DNA of 64,000 nucleotides from Vitellaria paradoxa (Eukaryota > Streptophyta > Magnoliopsida > Ericales > Sapotaceae), in the NCBI GenBank assembly GCA_019916065.1, contig CM034236.1, positions 13,345,167-13,409,166 of the forward strand, in the 5' to 3' direction. Under the pieces are notes generated by a model. The model did no database searches and was not told where the DNA came from. It was given only the letters and a program-made list of their open reading frames with translations. The position numbers and the translations under genes were made by a program. Shown here piece by piece: positions 46,856-60,200 of this stretch. The stretch's first letter is position 1. Each line of letters opens with the position of its first letter.

Positions 46856-48686
46856 AGTTAGATCTAATGTTTTGTTGTGTTGGGTTTGATTTATAAATTG
46901 TGGTCAGCTGATATACTATTTATACAAAACTCAAAATAGGAGATGGGATTGTGAGTACAGGTGGAGAAACTGATAGACGACTTGGTAAACCTCTGTAGTA
47001 TTTGATTGTAGTGCATTTTGTTTTAATTTTAAAGGTTTCACTCACTTTGGCATCGTTGGTGATTGTTTCTTTCTTTTTTCCCAGTTGCTCGATATTTGAT
47101 TTACCTTAAAAATGATCGTATTACATTTTATGGTTAGCACACATAATGATGTGGCAATGTCGATTTTGCATAATAAGTCATTATTTTTTAAGTGATTTGC
47201 CCACAATCATTCTAGTGTACTCTTTTTCTGTTAGAATTTTCAAGTTGTATGATACGATTTTCAAGATTTTATGTTATTTGCTTGATATATATGAATTTTT
47301 GCCGGGGGAACTAATTTGTGTGAAAACGTATAGCGCTTAAGATTTGCTAATTCATTTACACGAGTTAAGCCACTGGCATTACTTGACCTTGTTACAGCTC
47401 TAGGGATGAACATATGACCACTCCCTGGACGAAGAAATTGAATTATGGATCATGCAGTCTTCATCATATATGATAATGTCCAAGACCAATTAGGCACCTA
47501 GGTTTCACCTTCACCTTCACTTTCAGTAGTGCAGTCTGCGTTGAACTTAAATCATAACTTGAGAAGCTCTCTGAAAACTGTTTTCTTGTGTAAATGGTTG
47601 ATGAAAGGGATTATGTTTGGTACAATATTGTGGTATTGCAATTCATCATAACTCTGCTTAATTAATTTGTAGTCACACCGCTACTTAATTGTAGCGGAAT
47701 TTATATACTTATTTTCTGCTCCCTTGGTTTTTATCTGTTTGGGGGGGAAAAAACCAAAAAAAGAAAACTATTGTGAGTCTGGTGGTTAATTAGGAGCTTG
47801 ACTAGCTGTTAAGTTGATTAATTTGCAAAATATTTTGACTTGTTATTGATTTCTATATGAAACCCAGAACCACTGCAATAGATGAGATGAGATGAGATGA
47901 GATGAGGGTTTTGGTGATCCTTAAAGGTATTTCTAAGGTTGTGATATTGTCCGTCACTAAAAGTATTATATATCATAATAGTTCAAGTGATAAATCATAC
48001 GAAATTCAGTAATAATTTTATCAATAAACATGGTATCTGTTTCAAGAGTGTTAAATTTTGGTTATAAATAAATAAATAAAGTAGGTTAATTTGGTGTGTC
48101 TTGAAGAGTGCAAAAATTTGCTGAAAATTTTAGAAAGTTGAAAAAAAAATGAAAATTTTTGATAGAGAGAAAATTGAAAATTCTTTGGTTAAATTTAGTA
48201 GTTCAAATGCATCCTAATAATTTTCATATTTAGTGATGAATTAGCCTGATCACTAATATATATAAATATTTGTGACAAATTTCGGTATTATTATTATATT
48301 CTTTTTAGTATGGTACTTTTAGTGATAATTTTGTGATGTACCATTAAATAAATTTATTTTAGTTCTAAAATAGATAAATTATTTTATTATTAAAGGCCAA
48401 GGTTTTTTTGGTAGTGGCAGTGGTTGGTGAATTATTTTTTCCGCCAAGTACTCTCTTTTCTCAAAACTCTTTTGGATGCTTTACTGACATTGTCTCCCGA
48501 GTCACGGACTTTGAGATACGAACAAATGACAATTTTCAATCTTCTCAATCGTTCAGTAATTTTTAATGTAAACTTGGTTTTTATTACTTTAGTATACAAA
48601 ATATCTTTTTAAATGAATAAAATAATTTTTCAAAAAATATTTTACATTGAAAGGAAATGGAGCCTGACTTTACCACGCATAGGAGG
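46856..48686. other. Intergenic DNA, no gene recognised
   Basis: Only short frames without family matches. (GATGA)n microsatellite at 47881-47906. Confidence 0.45.
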
Positions 48687-49010
48687 GTAAAATTGAGATT
48701 TGAGGGGCTGACATAGTAATATATATCAGGTCTGTGACTTGTAATCAGGATCGTTGAATTGAAATTTAATAGTTCAGATATATTTACGTTTTTTGTTCTT
48801 GAATTAAAATGTAAAATTGAGATTCGAAGGGTTGACATAGTAATATATATCAGGTCTGTGACTTGTAATTAGGATCGTTAAATTAAAATTTAATGGTTCA
48901 GATGAATGTACTTTTTTTTTCTTGAATTAAAATGTGCGAATACATTTAGATCATTAGAATTTAATTTAGCGGTACTTAATCAATGTTAAGGAGTTGACAT
49001 AGCATTTTAC
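48687..49010. repeat. 124-bp tandem duplication plus inverted third copy
   Basis: The unit at 48687-48810 is repeated at 48811-48933 (shared GACATAGTAATATATATCAG and GTCTGTGACTTGTAAT). A partial inverted copy of its second half follows at about 48936-48975. Confidence 0.7.
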
Positions 49011-49997
49011 TATGTTAGCCTCCCCTTTCCGTAAAACTGTGTCGTGCAAATTGTAATATCTGGATCAAAATCAAGCAAAGTTTACTTTAAATCCCAATCC
49101 ACAACCAGCTTATTCTGCATAATAACAGTGCATGTTTTTCTTTTAAATTTAGTTTATGGAAATTAAATGAGAACAAAATATAGACATGGCCTCTTGAAGT
49201 TCAATTTTAATGGTTTAATGAAGTGTTATCTGCAATTTTTGAAAAAAAAAAACTTTAATTGAAAAAAATAAAATAAAATAAAATTCGATCCTTAGGGCTT
49301 TAGACATTTTACTAATCAATGGAGTAAATTAGTTTCTTTAACTTTAATCTTATCCCAGACTCACTCACCCAAAAAAAATAAATAAATAAATAAAATTGAA
49401 GACAGTTGGAAAATTTAATTATACTCAAGTTGGAAATAATATTAAATTCATTAGTCCTCTGATAAGTTCTCTGGCTATAAATTTTATGGAAGTGCCTCTC
49501 TTTCACCCACACACACACACACTCTCTCTCTCTCTCTATATGTATATATTAACTGCATATATTGACTTTTGCATGTCCAATTCAAACTATGCTCTCTCTT
49601 GCTGTATAATTATCTTTATTTATTACCCGAGTAGAATGCAGTCAAGATACAATTGAACTTCTTCCATCATTTATTTAGTTGTAGTTCAACTAGAAATGAA
49701 TAATTAGTTGAGAAAATTAACTCTCGACTATCGTATTTCTTTACGTACGATTAATTGTTTCATCGTAAGCTTGATTTACACAATCATGCACTCTTAAAAC
49801 TTTACTTTACATTAATTTTTTTTTTATTTTCTCAGCTTAATTAATACCTAACGTTGCCAGTAGTCTCTAATATCCACGTAATTAACAAGGTATGTTAAAA
49901 AATAAAAATAGAAAAATCAGGTTCATTCTAATTACCACAAAGGCGAAAGTAATAAGTATCAACAAAGATTATGAATAATAAAGATTATGAATAAATA
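49011..49997. other. Intergenic DNA, no gene recognised
   Basis: AT-rich, with a (CA)n(CT)n compound microsatellite at 49508-49537. Confidence 0.45.
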
Positions 49998-50182
49998 AGG
50001 ATGGTCATCCCAGCCGACCTATTTATATCTTATCTAATTTTCATCTCAAACGGGTAAGGGATTAAGGGATTTTTTGAGAATCAGGTAGAGTATAAGAATA
50101 TTTATTAATAAATTTCAGAGATCGGGTAAGATAAAAGTATAAATATATCCCTGACCCATACCATATCCATTCCCCAACTGTG
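49998..50182. mobile_element. hAT-like repeat fragment
   Basis: Words such as ACGGGTAAGGG, ATCGGGTAAG, TACCATATCCATTCCCC and GGATGGTCATCCC resemble the GGGTACCCG-rich plant hAT derivatives seen elsewhere in the window. It abuts the truncated phytocyanin-like exon. Confidence 0.35.
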
Positions 50183-50265
50183 TAATTTGCCGCCATGACT
50201 ACATGGATGAGCATGGCTGTAACAGCCAGACCCATTACTGTTATCAACATTGCCACATTTGGCAC
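50183..50265 (-). pseudogene. Truncated phytocyanin-like first exon
   Basis: On the minus strand an ATG at 50265 starts a hydrophobic signal peptide, MPNVAMLITVMGLAVTAMLI followed by HVVMA, then ANYTVG. That is the signal peptide and first strand typical of uclacyanin-like blue copper proteins (usually A-x-Y-x-VGG). Homology stops at that point where repeat-like DNA begins, so the copper-binding domain (His, Cys, His, Met/Gln) is missing. Only about 30 residues support this, so the family call is tentative. Confidence 0.4.
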
Positions 50266-50411
50266 AACGTGGGAAGTGTAGGAATAGCTAAAAAATACAG
50301 AAAACAGAAGTTCTTTTCAGAGGAAATTGTTGTGTGTTTATTGGTTTTTGAGTTGAAATTTTGATTGCATTTATATAAACAGAAGGCATTTACTGAGCTT
50401 ATAAAACAAAG

Positions 50412-50412
<1 letters not shown>

Positions 50413-50474
<62 letters not shown>

Positions 50475-50475
50475 G
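50413..50475. repeat. (AAT)n(ATT)n palindromic microsatellite
   Basis: About 10 AAT/TAA units run directly into about 10 ATT units, so the strand is self-complementary. Confidence 0.95.
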
Positions 50476-50636
50476 TTTGACTCTTTTTGGGATTTTAATC
50501 CATCATGAACGTGCCAAAGTTGAGGACAATTATGAATTGCCATAAAACTCAACCTCAGCAAGAACAATCATATATATATATATATTTTCCTTTTCATGTA
50601 TATACATATATAGATGAGTTTTTGTGTTTTTTTTTT

Positions 50637-50830
50637 TTTTTTTTTTTTCATTTCGGGTATTCAATTCTTTGCGAGAATCTCCGTTTCCCACTTGGGGGCA
50701 AGAATGGGAATAAAAATAAATTTCGATGGAGATCAAGTAAGATATGCAGATTAATTTGAATTCGAAAATCAAGTACAAGAATAAACGTACTTGTCCCTTG
50801 CTCCATGCCTATCCCTAAGTATAAAGTAAT
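50637..50830. mobile_element. Possible hAT-like repeat fragment
   Basis: CGGGTATTC, GAGAATCTCCG and CATGCCTATCCCTA words resemble decayed hAT derivatives. No clear ends. Confidence 0.25.
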
Positions 50831-53000
50831 CACATACCATAGTACATATTACGTTAAACAAATGAGACTCAAATCCCAATTGGTTTAATCTGCGTGGATG
50901 TATACGAATTCCTTAATCCGATCCTTTTTTCCAAGTCTGATTAATTTCTCATTTCCTCGTTTAGTTTTTTTGTTTTATTGAAATTAAAAATTAATCGATT
51001 GATAGAGAATTTTCATTCTTTTTTCTTTATTTTTTTTTGTCACCTCAAAATAGATATTAATTTTATTGCTGCAAAATGTAATTTTCTCTTAGCAACTCAA
51101 AAGAATGCCAGATGTAATTAGTGTTAGTTTAACAGAATGTCACACCTTGATGAAATTTAGTGCACATCAGAAATCTAAAATATATATAAGCATTATCTTG
51201 ATTTAATTAATTAATAAAAAAACTTTCAGGGTCAAATTAGAATTTTCTTTTTTACGGGATGTGGGGATATTGTGTTCACAAGTTGTATTTTGTGTCACAT
51301 AATTAATATACCTTAACAGCTTAATAGACGTGGGTGCACACGTTTTGTTTTAAGTAAATATATATTTTTTCAATTTTATATAAATTATCAAATAAATTTA
51401 AAATAAAAAATTATTGAAACACTCGTAAAATATTAGATAATTAGTTTTAAATGACATTTAAAAAAAATAAAAACATGTAAAGGTAGTTAGTGGTTAAAAA
51501 TGCATTTAAGTAATACTAAAATACGAAAAACTACTTAATTATGTAGTAGTTGCTAATATTTTTTTTCATAAAAAGTATTAGTAATTGTGATAAGTTAAGG
51601 GATATTAACGAAATAAAGCCAAAAAAAAAAAAAAAAAACCAAATTTAAAATTTTATTAAATTTGAGATTTCACCAAATACTCTTAGTGTTTCATCTATAT
51701 AATGGCATAGATATGTGTGTGTGTGTGTGTGTGTGAAATTGGAGAATTTAACTAATCTTTTTTTATTTATAAAATTTAAGTATTGCATGCAAACTATTAA
51801 TTTGAAATAAAATAAAGACGATGACAAATTTGATATTTGTTCATTTCTTTCCGACTAGAATTACTATACTTGATTTGATGGGTTGGGTTAGCTCAAAAAA
51901 AAAAAAATAGAATTACTATAATGTTCAAATTCAAAACTAAGTACACACAATAATATTTTTCTTTAACTAAATAAACATTAACTTCATCATGCGTTTTGTT
52001 CGACAACAAAAATTCATCACTGAAACTGCTCACCATGTTGACCAATAGTCTAGTTGTCGATCTGCCTAACACAGAAGAAAGAAAGGTAATGACTGAAGTG
52101 GAGGTCCCCAACCAAAAAATCCTCTGATACTTAAATCAGCAGGTGTCTTTCGTAAGTTTAAAGAAGAAATACAAATAGTAATGAGTTGGTAATATTGAGC
52201 GTACCTGGGCTGTGGAGTCAAGTGTCATATTTATAGCATGGTAAAAGTAAATAAAATAATACTTAGAAATTTAGTTGTAATGACACATTCTGATGTTTCT
52301 CCCTCACTCCTTTTTACATGCCTTTTACTTCTTATTTAATGTCCTTACTTCTCATTTAATGCGCGTAGGCGATTGAATGTGGTCGTATAACTGGAATACA
52401 ATTTTAGAACTATTCACTTATCACACCTGTCTATTACTTGTAATGAGATAAATTAACTTGATTAACTTTTAGTCAATAAATCCAATTCATTTAATACTGT
52501 CAAGCATTTATGGTTAGGGGTGCGTTTATAAGATCATGGGACCCATACTACGCAAGTATCGGATCAATGCCGATCACCCTAAATCCTCGCTCTGCAGAAT
52601 GTCACGTGTCTCACGCAAAAGTGATCAACATGGTGCCGCGTGGGCCAAATTTGCCCTGTTCCAACACGTCTATATATGTTTGTGAATGATTAAATTTCTA
52701 TTACTACTATAATATTCAAAAATTCAGTGTGATTTCAATTGCAGAACTTTACAATTCTACAGATTTGATATGGAAAGCTTCTGGTTAGCTAGAATGTATA
52801 TTTTGTCCTTACAATTTTGTTTATTCAAGTTTTAGGGGAGGTATTTTTTTTCTTTGATAGCAATTTATGGGGCCACAGATGTTTTAATTTGGGAATATAT
52901 AAGTTATCAATTAATCAATAATGTAAAAGGTTGACTGATGAGGGGGTTTTTTTGACGAGATCAATCTTAGAAAATAATTCTACTTAATTGATATTATCTA
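50831..53000. other. Intergenic DNA, no gene recognised
   Basis: AT-rich. A (TG)n run at 51714-51734. Nothing else defined. Confidence 0.45.
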
Positions 53001-53003
53001 CAC

Positions 53004-53420
53004 CCAATCTTTCATAAGTATAGCAAAAAATTGCGAACTTGCAAAGCAGTAGTTGTTTGATTTCACATTCAAGTACTTATTATGATTCAATAAATCAAGG
53101 AGGTTTAGTCAACTATCAATTTTATCACACTCATTGACCCCTTAACATTTACAGCAAAAAACTACTAACTTGTAAAGCGATGGAAGTTCAAACTCACATT
53201 TAAGAACTTGTTATGATCCGACTAGCTAAAGTGGTCTAGCATATCAACTTTTACATATGTATCAATCCATTAACATGTATGGAAAAATGTCACAAACTTA
53301 CAAATTAGAGGTTCCAACTCACACCTAAATACTTATTACTATTCAACTAGTTAAGAAGGTCCAGTTTATCAACTTTATCACTTGCACAAGTTCTTAAGAT
53401 GTATGATATAATTCACACCA
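53004..53420. repeat. Degenerate tandem repeat of about 126 bp, three to four units
   Basis: The phrase (C)AAACTTGCAAAG / TAACTTGTAAAG / CAAACTTACAAAT recurs at 53034, 53166 and 53294. Each is followed by a CAAACTCACATTTAAGTACTTATTATGATTCAACTAG-like stretch and ATCAACTTT. A partial fourth copy starts near 53390. Confidence 0.7.
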
Positions 53421-53478
53421 AGAAACAGTATGAAAAGTCAAAAAAAAGTCTGATGTATCAATTTTACCACATTTTGTG

Positions 53479-54336
53479 TAGGGATGTCAATGGGACATGT
53501 ACATGAGGGTACCTGACTTTACTGAACCCGATAAAAACTCATTGAAAAATACTCTAATGGGATTGGGACGAGTTTGAGATTAAAATTTAATACCTCTGTA
53601 GGTTTGGGATGGGTTTGAAATTTTTCTATGGGGTACCCAATACCTGGTTATACTTATGGGGTACCCAATACTTGATACCCGCAAGGTACCCGTAAAATAC
53701 CTGTTTAAGAAAATAAAATAAAATAAAATAAAATAAAAAATATATATTTATATATTTACAATTATAATTTTATCCCCAAGATAAAATTTTGAACTTCTGA
53801 AATCAAGATCATTTATACTTTGTTGGCAGCTGCTCTTGACTTTGTTGGGATAATTCATATGGACTTATTTAATTTATGATTTGTTGTTTATTATTTTTAC
53901 ATATCATGGATTGTTCCAACTTCCATATTGGGTTTGGAAGTCCTTTACGAACTGTAATACCTATTATGCTATTCTAGGATATGCCTTTGTATTTTTTGTA
54001 CATTTATTTTTACTATTTATAGTATATTTTGTTTACCGTTCAAAAAAAAAAAACTTGGAGATCCTTTGACCAATAAATTTGTTCAATTTAATAAATTTAA
54101 TATTTTTGTTACTTACTAATTTTTTATTTTTATCTCAATTCGAGTATCTAACGAATACTTAACCAGTAATGTGACCAATTGAACATAAACGGGCTTTGCG
54201 AGTTTGGGACAGGACAGATTTGGGATTCTAACTAAAATAATAAACGGGTTTGGGACAGTAATGGTAACCAAAAAATAAACGGGTTTGGTAATGGGATTGA
54301 CTAATTAGGTGGATACCCTATTCATTTACATCCCTA
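53479..54336. mobile_element. Non-autonomous hAT element, 858 bp
   Basis: Ends TAGGGATGTCAATG and CATTTACATCCCTA are inverted repeats with one or two mismatches. They are flanked by a perfect 8-bp target duplication ATTTTGTG (53471-53478 and 54337-54344). GGGTACCC and AAACGGGTTTGGGAC words lie near both ends. The interior has no transposase frame. Confidence 0.82.
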
Positions 54337-54514
54337 ATTTTGTGTTTGAGAGACTTCAAACTTGAGATCACCTAAAAAAAAATTACATATATTAGGCTAT
54401 TTGCAGTTATAAAAGTTGAGGTAAAATATGGTTTGGTTTACCTTTTAGTGTTTGGAGTACAATCAACAAACCACAAAAAAATAGAGATGAGTAGTGAAAA
54501 ATTAGTACGGAAAG

Positions 54515-54732
54515 TCTGTTTGAACAGATTCTGTTAAAGAATTTTTTACATTTTGTGCAAAACTTCTTTTAGATTTGGACAGATTTTATTAAGATTTGTA
54601 GAGAATATAAAGATTTGTAAAAAATGATAAAGATTTAAATAGATTTATAAGGATTTTATAAAAATTTATATAGTTTGAAATGGGTAGAGATTTGCAGAGA
54701 TTTTTAAAACTTTATAGAGTTCCAAACGCGGC
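54515..54732. mobile_element. Possible decayed MITE with GTTTG ends
   Basis: It begins GTCTGTTTGAACAG and ends GAGTTCCAAACGCGGCC, with repeated AGATTTGTAGAGA/AAGATTTGTAAAA phrases between. Confidence 0.4.
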
Positions 54733-55501
54733 CATATAGGCACTAAAGAATTGAGCTAGCCTATGTTGATTTAGTCACCAAAGACAAGTAAGGTGACGTT
54801 GAGAAGATTTTACAAAAAATTAGAAAAATGAGTGATTGTCAATCACTTTTTGACATTTAATTGGTATAATTCAAAAATTTTAATCAAATCTATTCGAACG
54901 TGATTTCACTTACCCATTCAAAAAATTCTAATAAGAAAAGTTATTAGAAAATTGACACGCAAAAGTAATGCCTTCATTTCCCTTTTAAATATTGAATCCA
55001 AAATAAAATCATTAGACTTCAGAGTCCAAAAACAATAAACCCGTGAACTTTCTGATGATGTTTCCTTGGAATCATTTCTCAATTGTGGTACTTGCTAGTT
55101 GCTAAAGGATCATATACATGAAAACAAAACAAGAAAAAACAAGAAAAGGACAGATGGAACATGAGATTTGTCATAAATATTTTTCTTATATTAGAATCCA
55201 GGAGACAGAAGATAATGTCTCAAAGGTGTCATGGTCTACTTATATAAGCCTCCCCAATCGGTGTACGTAGATAAACGATCTTATCAAATAATAGCAACAT
55301 GCGAAAAAATAAGGTCCGACATTTTCATATAATTAGGTTAATTTAAGCAAATGGTAATTTTTGAATGATTCATTAAATTTGTGTTTTTACGTTTAACACA
55401 ATTAATGTTTATTAGAGAAACATTACGTGTGACACAATTTGACTAATTTCCCGAAATTGAAAAGTTATTTTACCATAATAGTATCGATAAATATTGATTT
55501 A
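54733..55501. other. Intergenic DNA, no gene recognised
   Basis: AT-rich, no defined element. Confidence 0.4.
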
Positions 55502-56136
55502 TGTTGTGTGCAAAAATTTCGTATCACCTTCTTACAACACCCTAGTAAATAATAGAAAACTCACAAACGAACACAAGAAGATTACACAATGGAAGAACAT
55601 GAGATTTATGGGATTCGATAATTTGTCCACAAACATCATGGGCACAATAAAACTAGTTTTCAGTTATAAGAACTCCAACAATAGAGTAAGGAATTATAAG
55701 AGAAAGAGAGAAAGAGAGGATATAACCTTAAAAAACCCTATACAACTCTATAATTTATTCTTTGTCTTTCTCTAACCCTAACTTTTGAAAATCCTAATCT
55801 AAACTTAAGCATGACATACAACACATCCTAATTATATAGGAATAAGAAATCTTATCAAAATTGGACTTAGAAATCTGCTTAGAATAAATTAACTCATGTC
55901 GCTTGCTGAGACAAGGTTCTTAGCAAGCTAGTCTCCCACAATACATAGCCCTTATTTTTCCTAGCAAAGTACCCAGCAACCACTTCTTCTACTTTTGCTA
56001 ATGACCCCAACAGCTCCCAGTGAGTTTGCTAGTGAGTTGCTGAACTTGCAATTTCATACTACAGGGTTAAACCCTGCAACCTCTTAGTCTTCTATGTGTT
56101 TCCGTGAATCAAATTAAATGAGTCACAACTTTAACA
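55502..56136 (-). mobile_element. Copia 3' LTR (element truncated on its 5' side)
   Basis: On the minus strand the LTR starts TGTTAAAGTTGTGACTC at 56136, directly after a purine-rich tract. It runs to about 55502 and contains the GGATTCGATAATTTG-like phrase common in Copia LTRs. The left boundary is approximate and the second LTR was not found. Confidence 0.55.
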
Positions 56137-56335
56137 ATCTCTACCGTAAAAACTACTCACCCTTAAGAAAACTGAACACTGATAAATCCACTTTGAATAC
56201 CATAGGTTAGGGTTATCTCCCATCTAGCAACAGGAGACGTGAATCAAGTTTAAGAAATGCTTAAATTTATCTGTGGTGAAGGACTTTTTCAACATGTCGG
56301 TAGCATTGTCAGAAGTGTAAACCAATATAATTAGT
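56137..56335 (-). pseudogene. C-terminal end of Copia RNase H
   Basis: The minus-strand frame reads SDNATDMLKKSFTTDKFKHF then LNLIHVSCC and a stop. This matches the conserved ADMLTKPL...KFKHCLDLI ending of Copia polyproteins, followed by the LTR as expected. The rest of the polyprotein is absent. Confidence 0.8.
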
Positions 56336-56936
56336 TTATTAAATATTGTTGATCTATTATTCTTGAATATAGGAGTTGTGAACTTTTTGAACTTTGTTCA
56401 AACTATTAAAATAATAATATAATTATCTAGAATAATTTTCAAAAATATCTTAAGAATTCTATAAATGTGAGTTGGCTAGAATTTACGTAACATAAAATCT
56501 TACTTGGTGGATCTCAAACAAATGTTAATGTCCTAGGAGAGTAAGTCTCAAATTTAATTCTTAGTTAATTAAATAATTGGTCCTTTAAAATTCTATTTTA
56601 TACATTGTAAGTTTACACTAAAGTTTAAAAGTTTTAAGTATTGTTTTATCATCCTAATAGTTTAAAAAATTTCTAATTTAAAGTTAACTGAATCTATAAA
56701 ATACAAGTTTTTCAATAATCCTAAAAGAAGTCTAAATATTTTTTTTAGTTCTAAGCAAAATTTTAAATTTTAAATAAATAAACGAAATATTTATATTTTG
56801 ATAAAATAAAATAAATTAATAATAAATTAAAAAATCAAGAACAAAACTAGTGATGTTCAACCTTGCAACCTCAACATTTGGGGTCACCGCTCACTAAGCT
56901 ACTGATCTCAGCTTAATTATCTTATGCAAAATAAAA
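56336..56936. other. AT-rich intergenic DNA
   Basis: No gene recognised. Confidence 0.4.
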
Positions 56937-57253
56937 AGTCATTTGGTATACTTGTTTTATTCTTATTTTTCATTTTGCATTTTTGCAAAAAAGAAAAACA
57001 GTTTAAAAGACATTTAGTCACTCTTGTTTTCTAAATTTATTTTATAAACCAAAAAATTAGTTTATATATGAAATGAAAAATAGCAAAAAATCGTTTTAAG
57101 CATTTTTAATCCAAAATAAGAGAAATTTTAAAATACAAAAAAAAAATGTCAAACCAAATACGTTTTTAGTATTTTTAAAATATGAATCTTGAAACATAAA
57201 ATAGAAAATAAAAAATAAAAACAAAAAATAAAAATAGAAACTAAATGACACCT
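56937..57253. mobile_element. Foldback MITE of the CATTTAGTTT family, copy 2
   Basis: The right arm ends GAAACTAAATGACACC, whose complement matches the start of the 36375 copy. The left arm starts AGTCATTTGGTAT, and the body has the same A/T arms around a TTAATCCAAAATAAG region. Confidence 0.5.
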
Positions 57254-60200
57254 GAGTATCTTGTGGCGTTTAAATATCTTTGAATTTATTTTTGAACAAT
57301 GTTCCTAATCAAATTAAAATTAAAATGGTATAAATAAACATGGGAGTTAAATTAGTTTAATCAAAGTGCTAGACTATACATAATAAGATGATTAGATATT
57401 TATTTGGAATTATATAAGTAATTAAATAATTTTGTACATAAAGTTTAAAGCTTTGTAATATTGCTTGGGTGTAATATTAAAATTAATTTGATCTGGTATC
57501 CAATACCACAAAGATCACTGTAATTGAAAATTTATTCTGATAATAGATACATGAGGGAGTAGCAATGACTTATTAGGCAAAGATGGAAACTTATGGATCT
57601 AACTATCATTGTATACTTAGGATTGTTTTCTTTTTGGACTTGGTCAGTTAGACAGCCGATTATGATAGCTATATTTCAGTCAATGACACCAACAATATGC
57701 TTGGGAGTGGAACTCGAAATTCATTTCGAGGTGATAACCGAGGGTACACTCGAGAATGGATACCAAGAATATGCTAATTTCCAAGGATTGAGTTGTAGAG
57801 AGTAGGATTTCAACATCTACATAGGATTACATTAATAAAAACTAAATTACTATTTATCGTAAATACTAAGATAGAAAAATTTTCTCGAAATCTGTACCAC
57901 TATGGGTTCGATCTATGACCTCAAGGGTCTAGATCTTGGATGTCCTACCACTACAATGTTGGCTTCAAATTGTACTGAAGTTTCCATTTAATGTATATAA
58001 TATGATACCTAAATTCTACAAATAACCATGATTACAAGAATAGCATTTATTTTATTTGTTGCTTTCTGCTTTTTAATTAACTATTGCATAAATTCATGTC
58101 ACCTAATCACAATCATTATGTCAAATCACCCGGTATAATATAATATCATGCTCACTATAATTAGACACCTAAGAGATTTTGATTACTAAGTTTTAATAGT
58201 TCAACTAAAAACAAATATTTCAAGTTTTAACCAAAAAGTAAGAGAAAACAATACGATATAACTTAGTCTGATATAACTTAGTTGGACTATTGGACTGTTC
58301 GTACTTTAAATAAATACCCCACTTGTGGGTATTGTGTCAACAAATTTATATTTAATATCAGTGTTATGGACGAATATAATAATTATATTTGACTATTATT
58401 AGCTATAATATGGATTAGGATGTGTTAGTGATGGCTTTGAGACCTACAATATTGTTATTATTCTAACTATTTTGATGAGCTTGTGCACTTTACTTTTGGT
58501 TGTGCATTAAGACTGTACTAGATTTTGAAATTTTGTATTTATTAGAATCATTTACTTTACATTAACTCCAACTTCGAGTTCTGCATAACTTAAGACTTGA
58601 CAACTTAGTATCCGAGTATTAAGTCATATATTACCTAGGAATAATGGAAATTGGGTTTTATCAAGCTGTGAATGCACTGATTCTGTTGAAATTTCAGAGT
58701 TAAGCATATTCGAGAGGGAGCATTCATGGAAAGTAATCTCCCTACATTTAACCAATCTCAAAACAAATAATATTGTATTAAACAGGTGTGAGCCATTACA
58801 AATGATATCAAAATCAATTATAAACAATGAGCTATTAAGCATATATACACTTCAAAATTATATAAAAACTAAGCTACTCAAATTCAGTTCAATTAACGAT
58901 TTGGAAAATAAACAAATAAATATCAAATTATTTTAAATGGTATGCAATTGCTATTTTACTGCTTTATATGACTTTTTTTCCTCCGTTAATTTCTCTAATA
59001 TTCATTTTGAATTAGATCGATCGAACACGTTACAATAAAGTAAGAGACTAATTTGTCAAAATTTAAACTGGGGGGAAATGTCTCAAGTAAAAGAGACCAT
59101 TGAACTAATTTTGACTTAATGCAAACTAATTATATTATAAAATTTTTCCAGTAGATTACAAGTGTTTTGAATATATCAGCTTAAGTAAATAAAATCCATT
59201 AAAATTTTACATTATACTTAATTGGACGTTCAAACCAAATTTAACTTGGAGGTTCTTATTTAGAAAAAAAAAAACAAAAAAATATAACCAACACTCATAC
59301 TTAACCTCAAGTCAAACTTAACAATTTGTTACTCAAATTAAAATTTTTGTAGTTATTTTAATTCTGTTCTTAACAAATAATAGTAGTAGTAGTAATAGTA
59401 GTAGTAGTAGTTAAGATCAGACAATGCCAACGTTAGCGTTTTTTGAGTAACAAGGATCTACTGCTAAATTTTCAAATTAATCTTTCAAAACTCAATCAAG
59501 CTTACCAACTAGCAAGTTGTTATAATTGGGTAAATTATAAAAATTACTCTAGGTGCAAAAATAATAATCGACATGTGGTATTTTTTCGAGCACAATGGAA
59601 ATGTGCTCGGCGTTAATTTAATAATTAGTAAATCACTGCATTTGGCTCTCACCACTCTATAAAATTATGTTGGTATGATTTTAATCATAAATGCGAAATG
59701 GTAATAAATAAACCGAATTGATTCTCTCGTAGTTAGCTTAGTTATTCATTCATTTACAAGTGTCAAATAGATGTGACATCAGAATACTTTTAAGGTAATA
59801 TTCTGACTATTACAATAATCTCTCTCACGCACATTTGATGCTGAATGAGAGAAATTGAATATGTAATGAAAGGTATTTAATATAAAGCATACAATCATAT
59901 ACTCTATATATAAAATACATAACCATTGCAATTCAATTACTTATATATTAATTTATTTATTCTATGTTACTATAAATACAAGATTTAACTCCAAAATTCA
60001 GGTACGCTCACTGTTATCAACTGTTAACATTACTCTTTACATTTCAATTATCTCAAGCTTTTTATGACTTGATCATCGGAGAGTTTTTGGTTGGGGACCC
60101 TCGCCGGCCATTTCCTCTAACTTTCTTTAATCTGCAGGCTTGATTTTAGTTTTTCCAGTTGACGTGATGAACAAGTTCGGCAATATTTTTATTGCCAAAC

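Noticed and set aside
57593..57805. 70-residue open frame with hydrophobic start
   Set aside because: No family similarity, no splice partner and no codon evidence.
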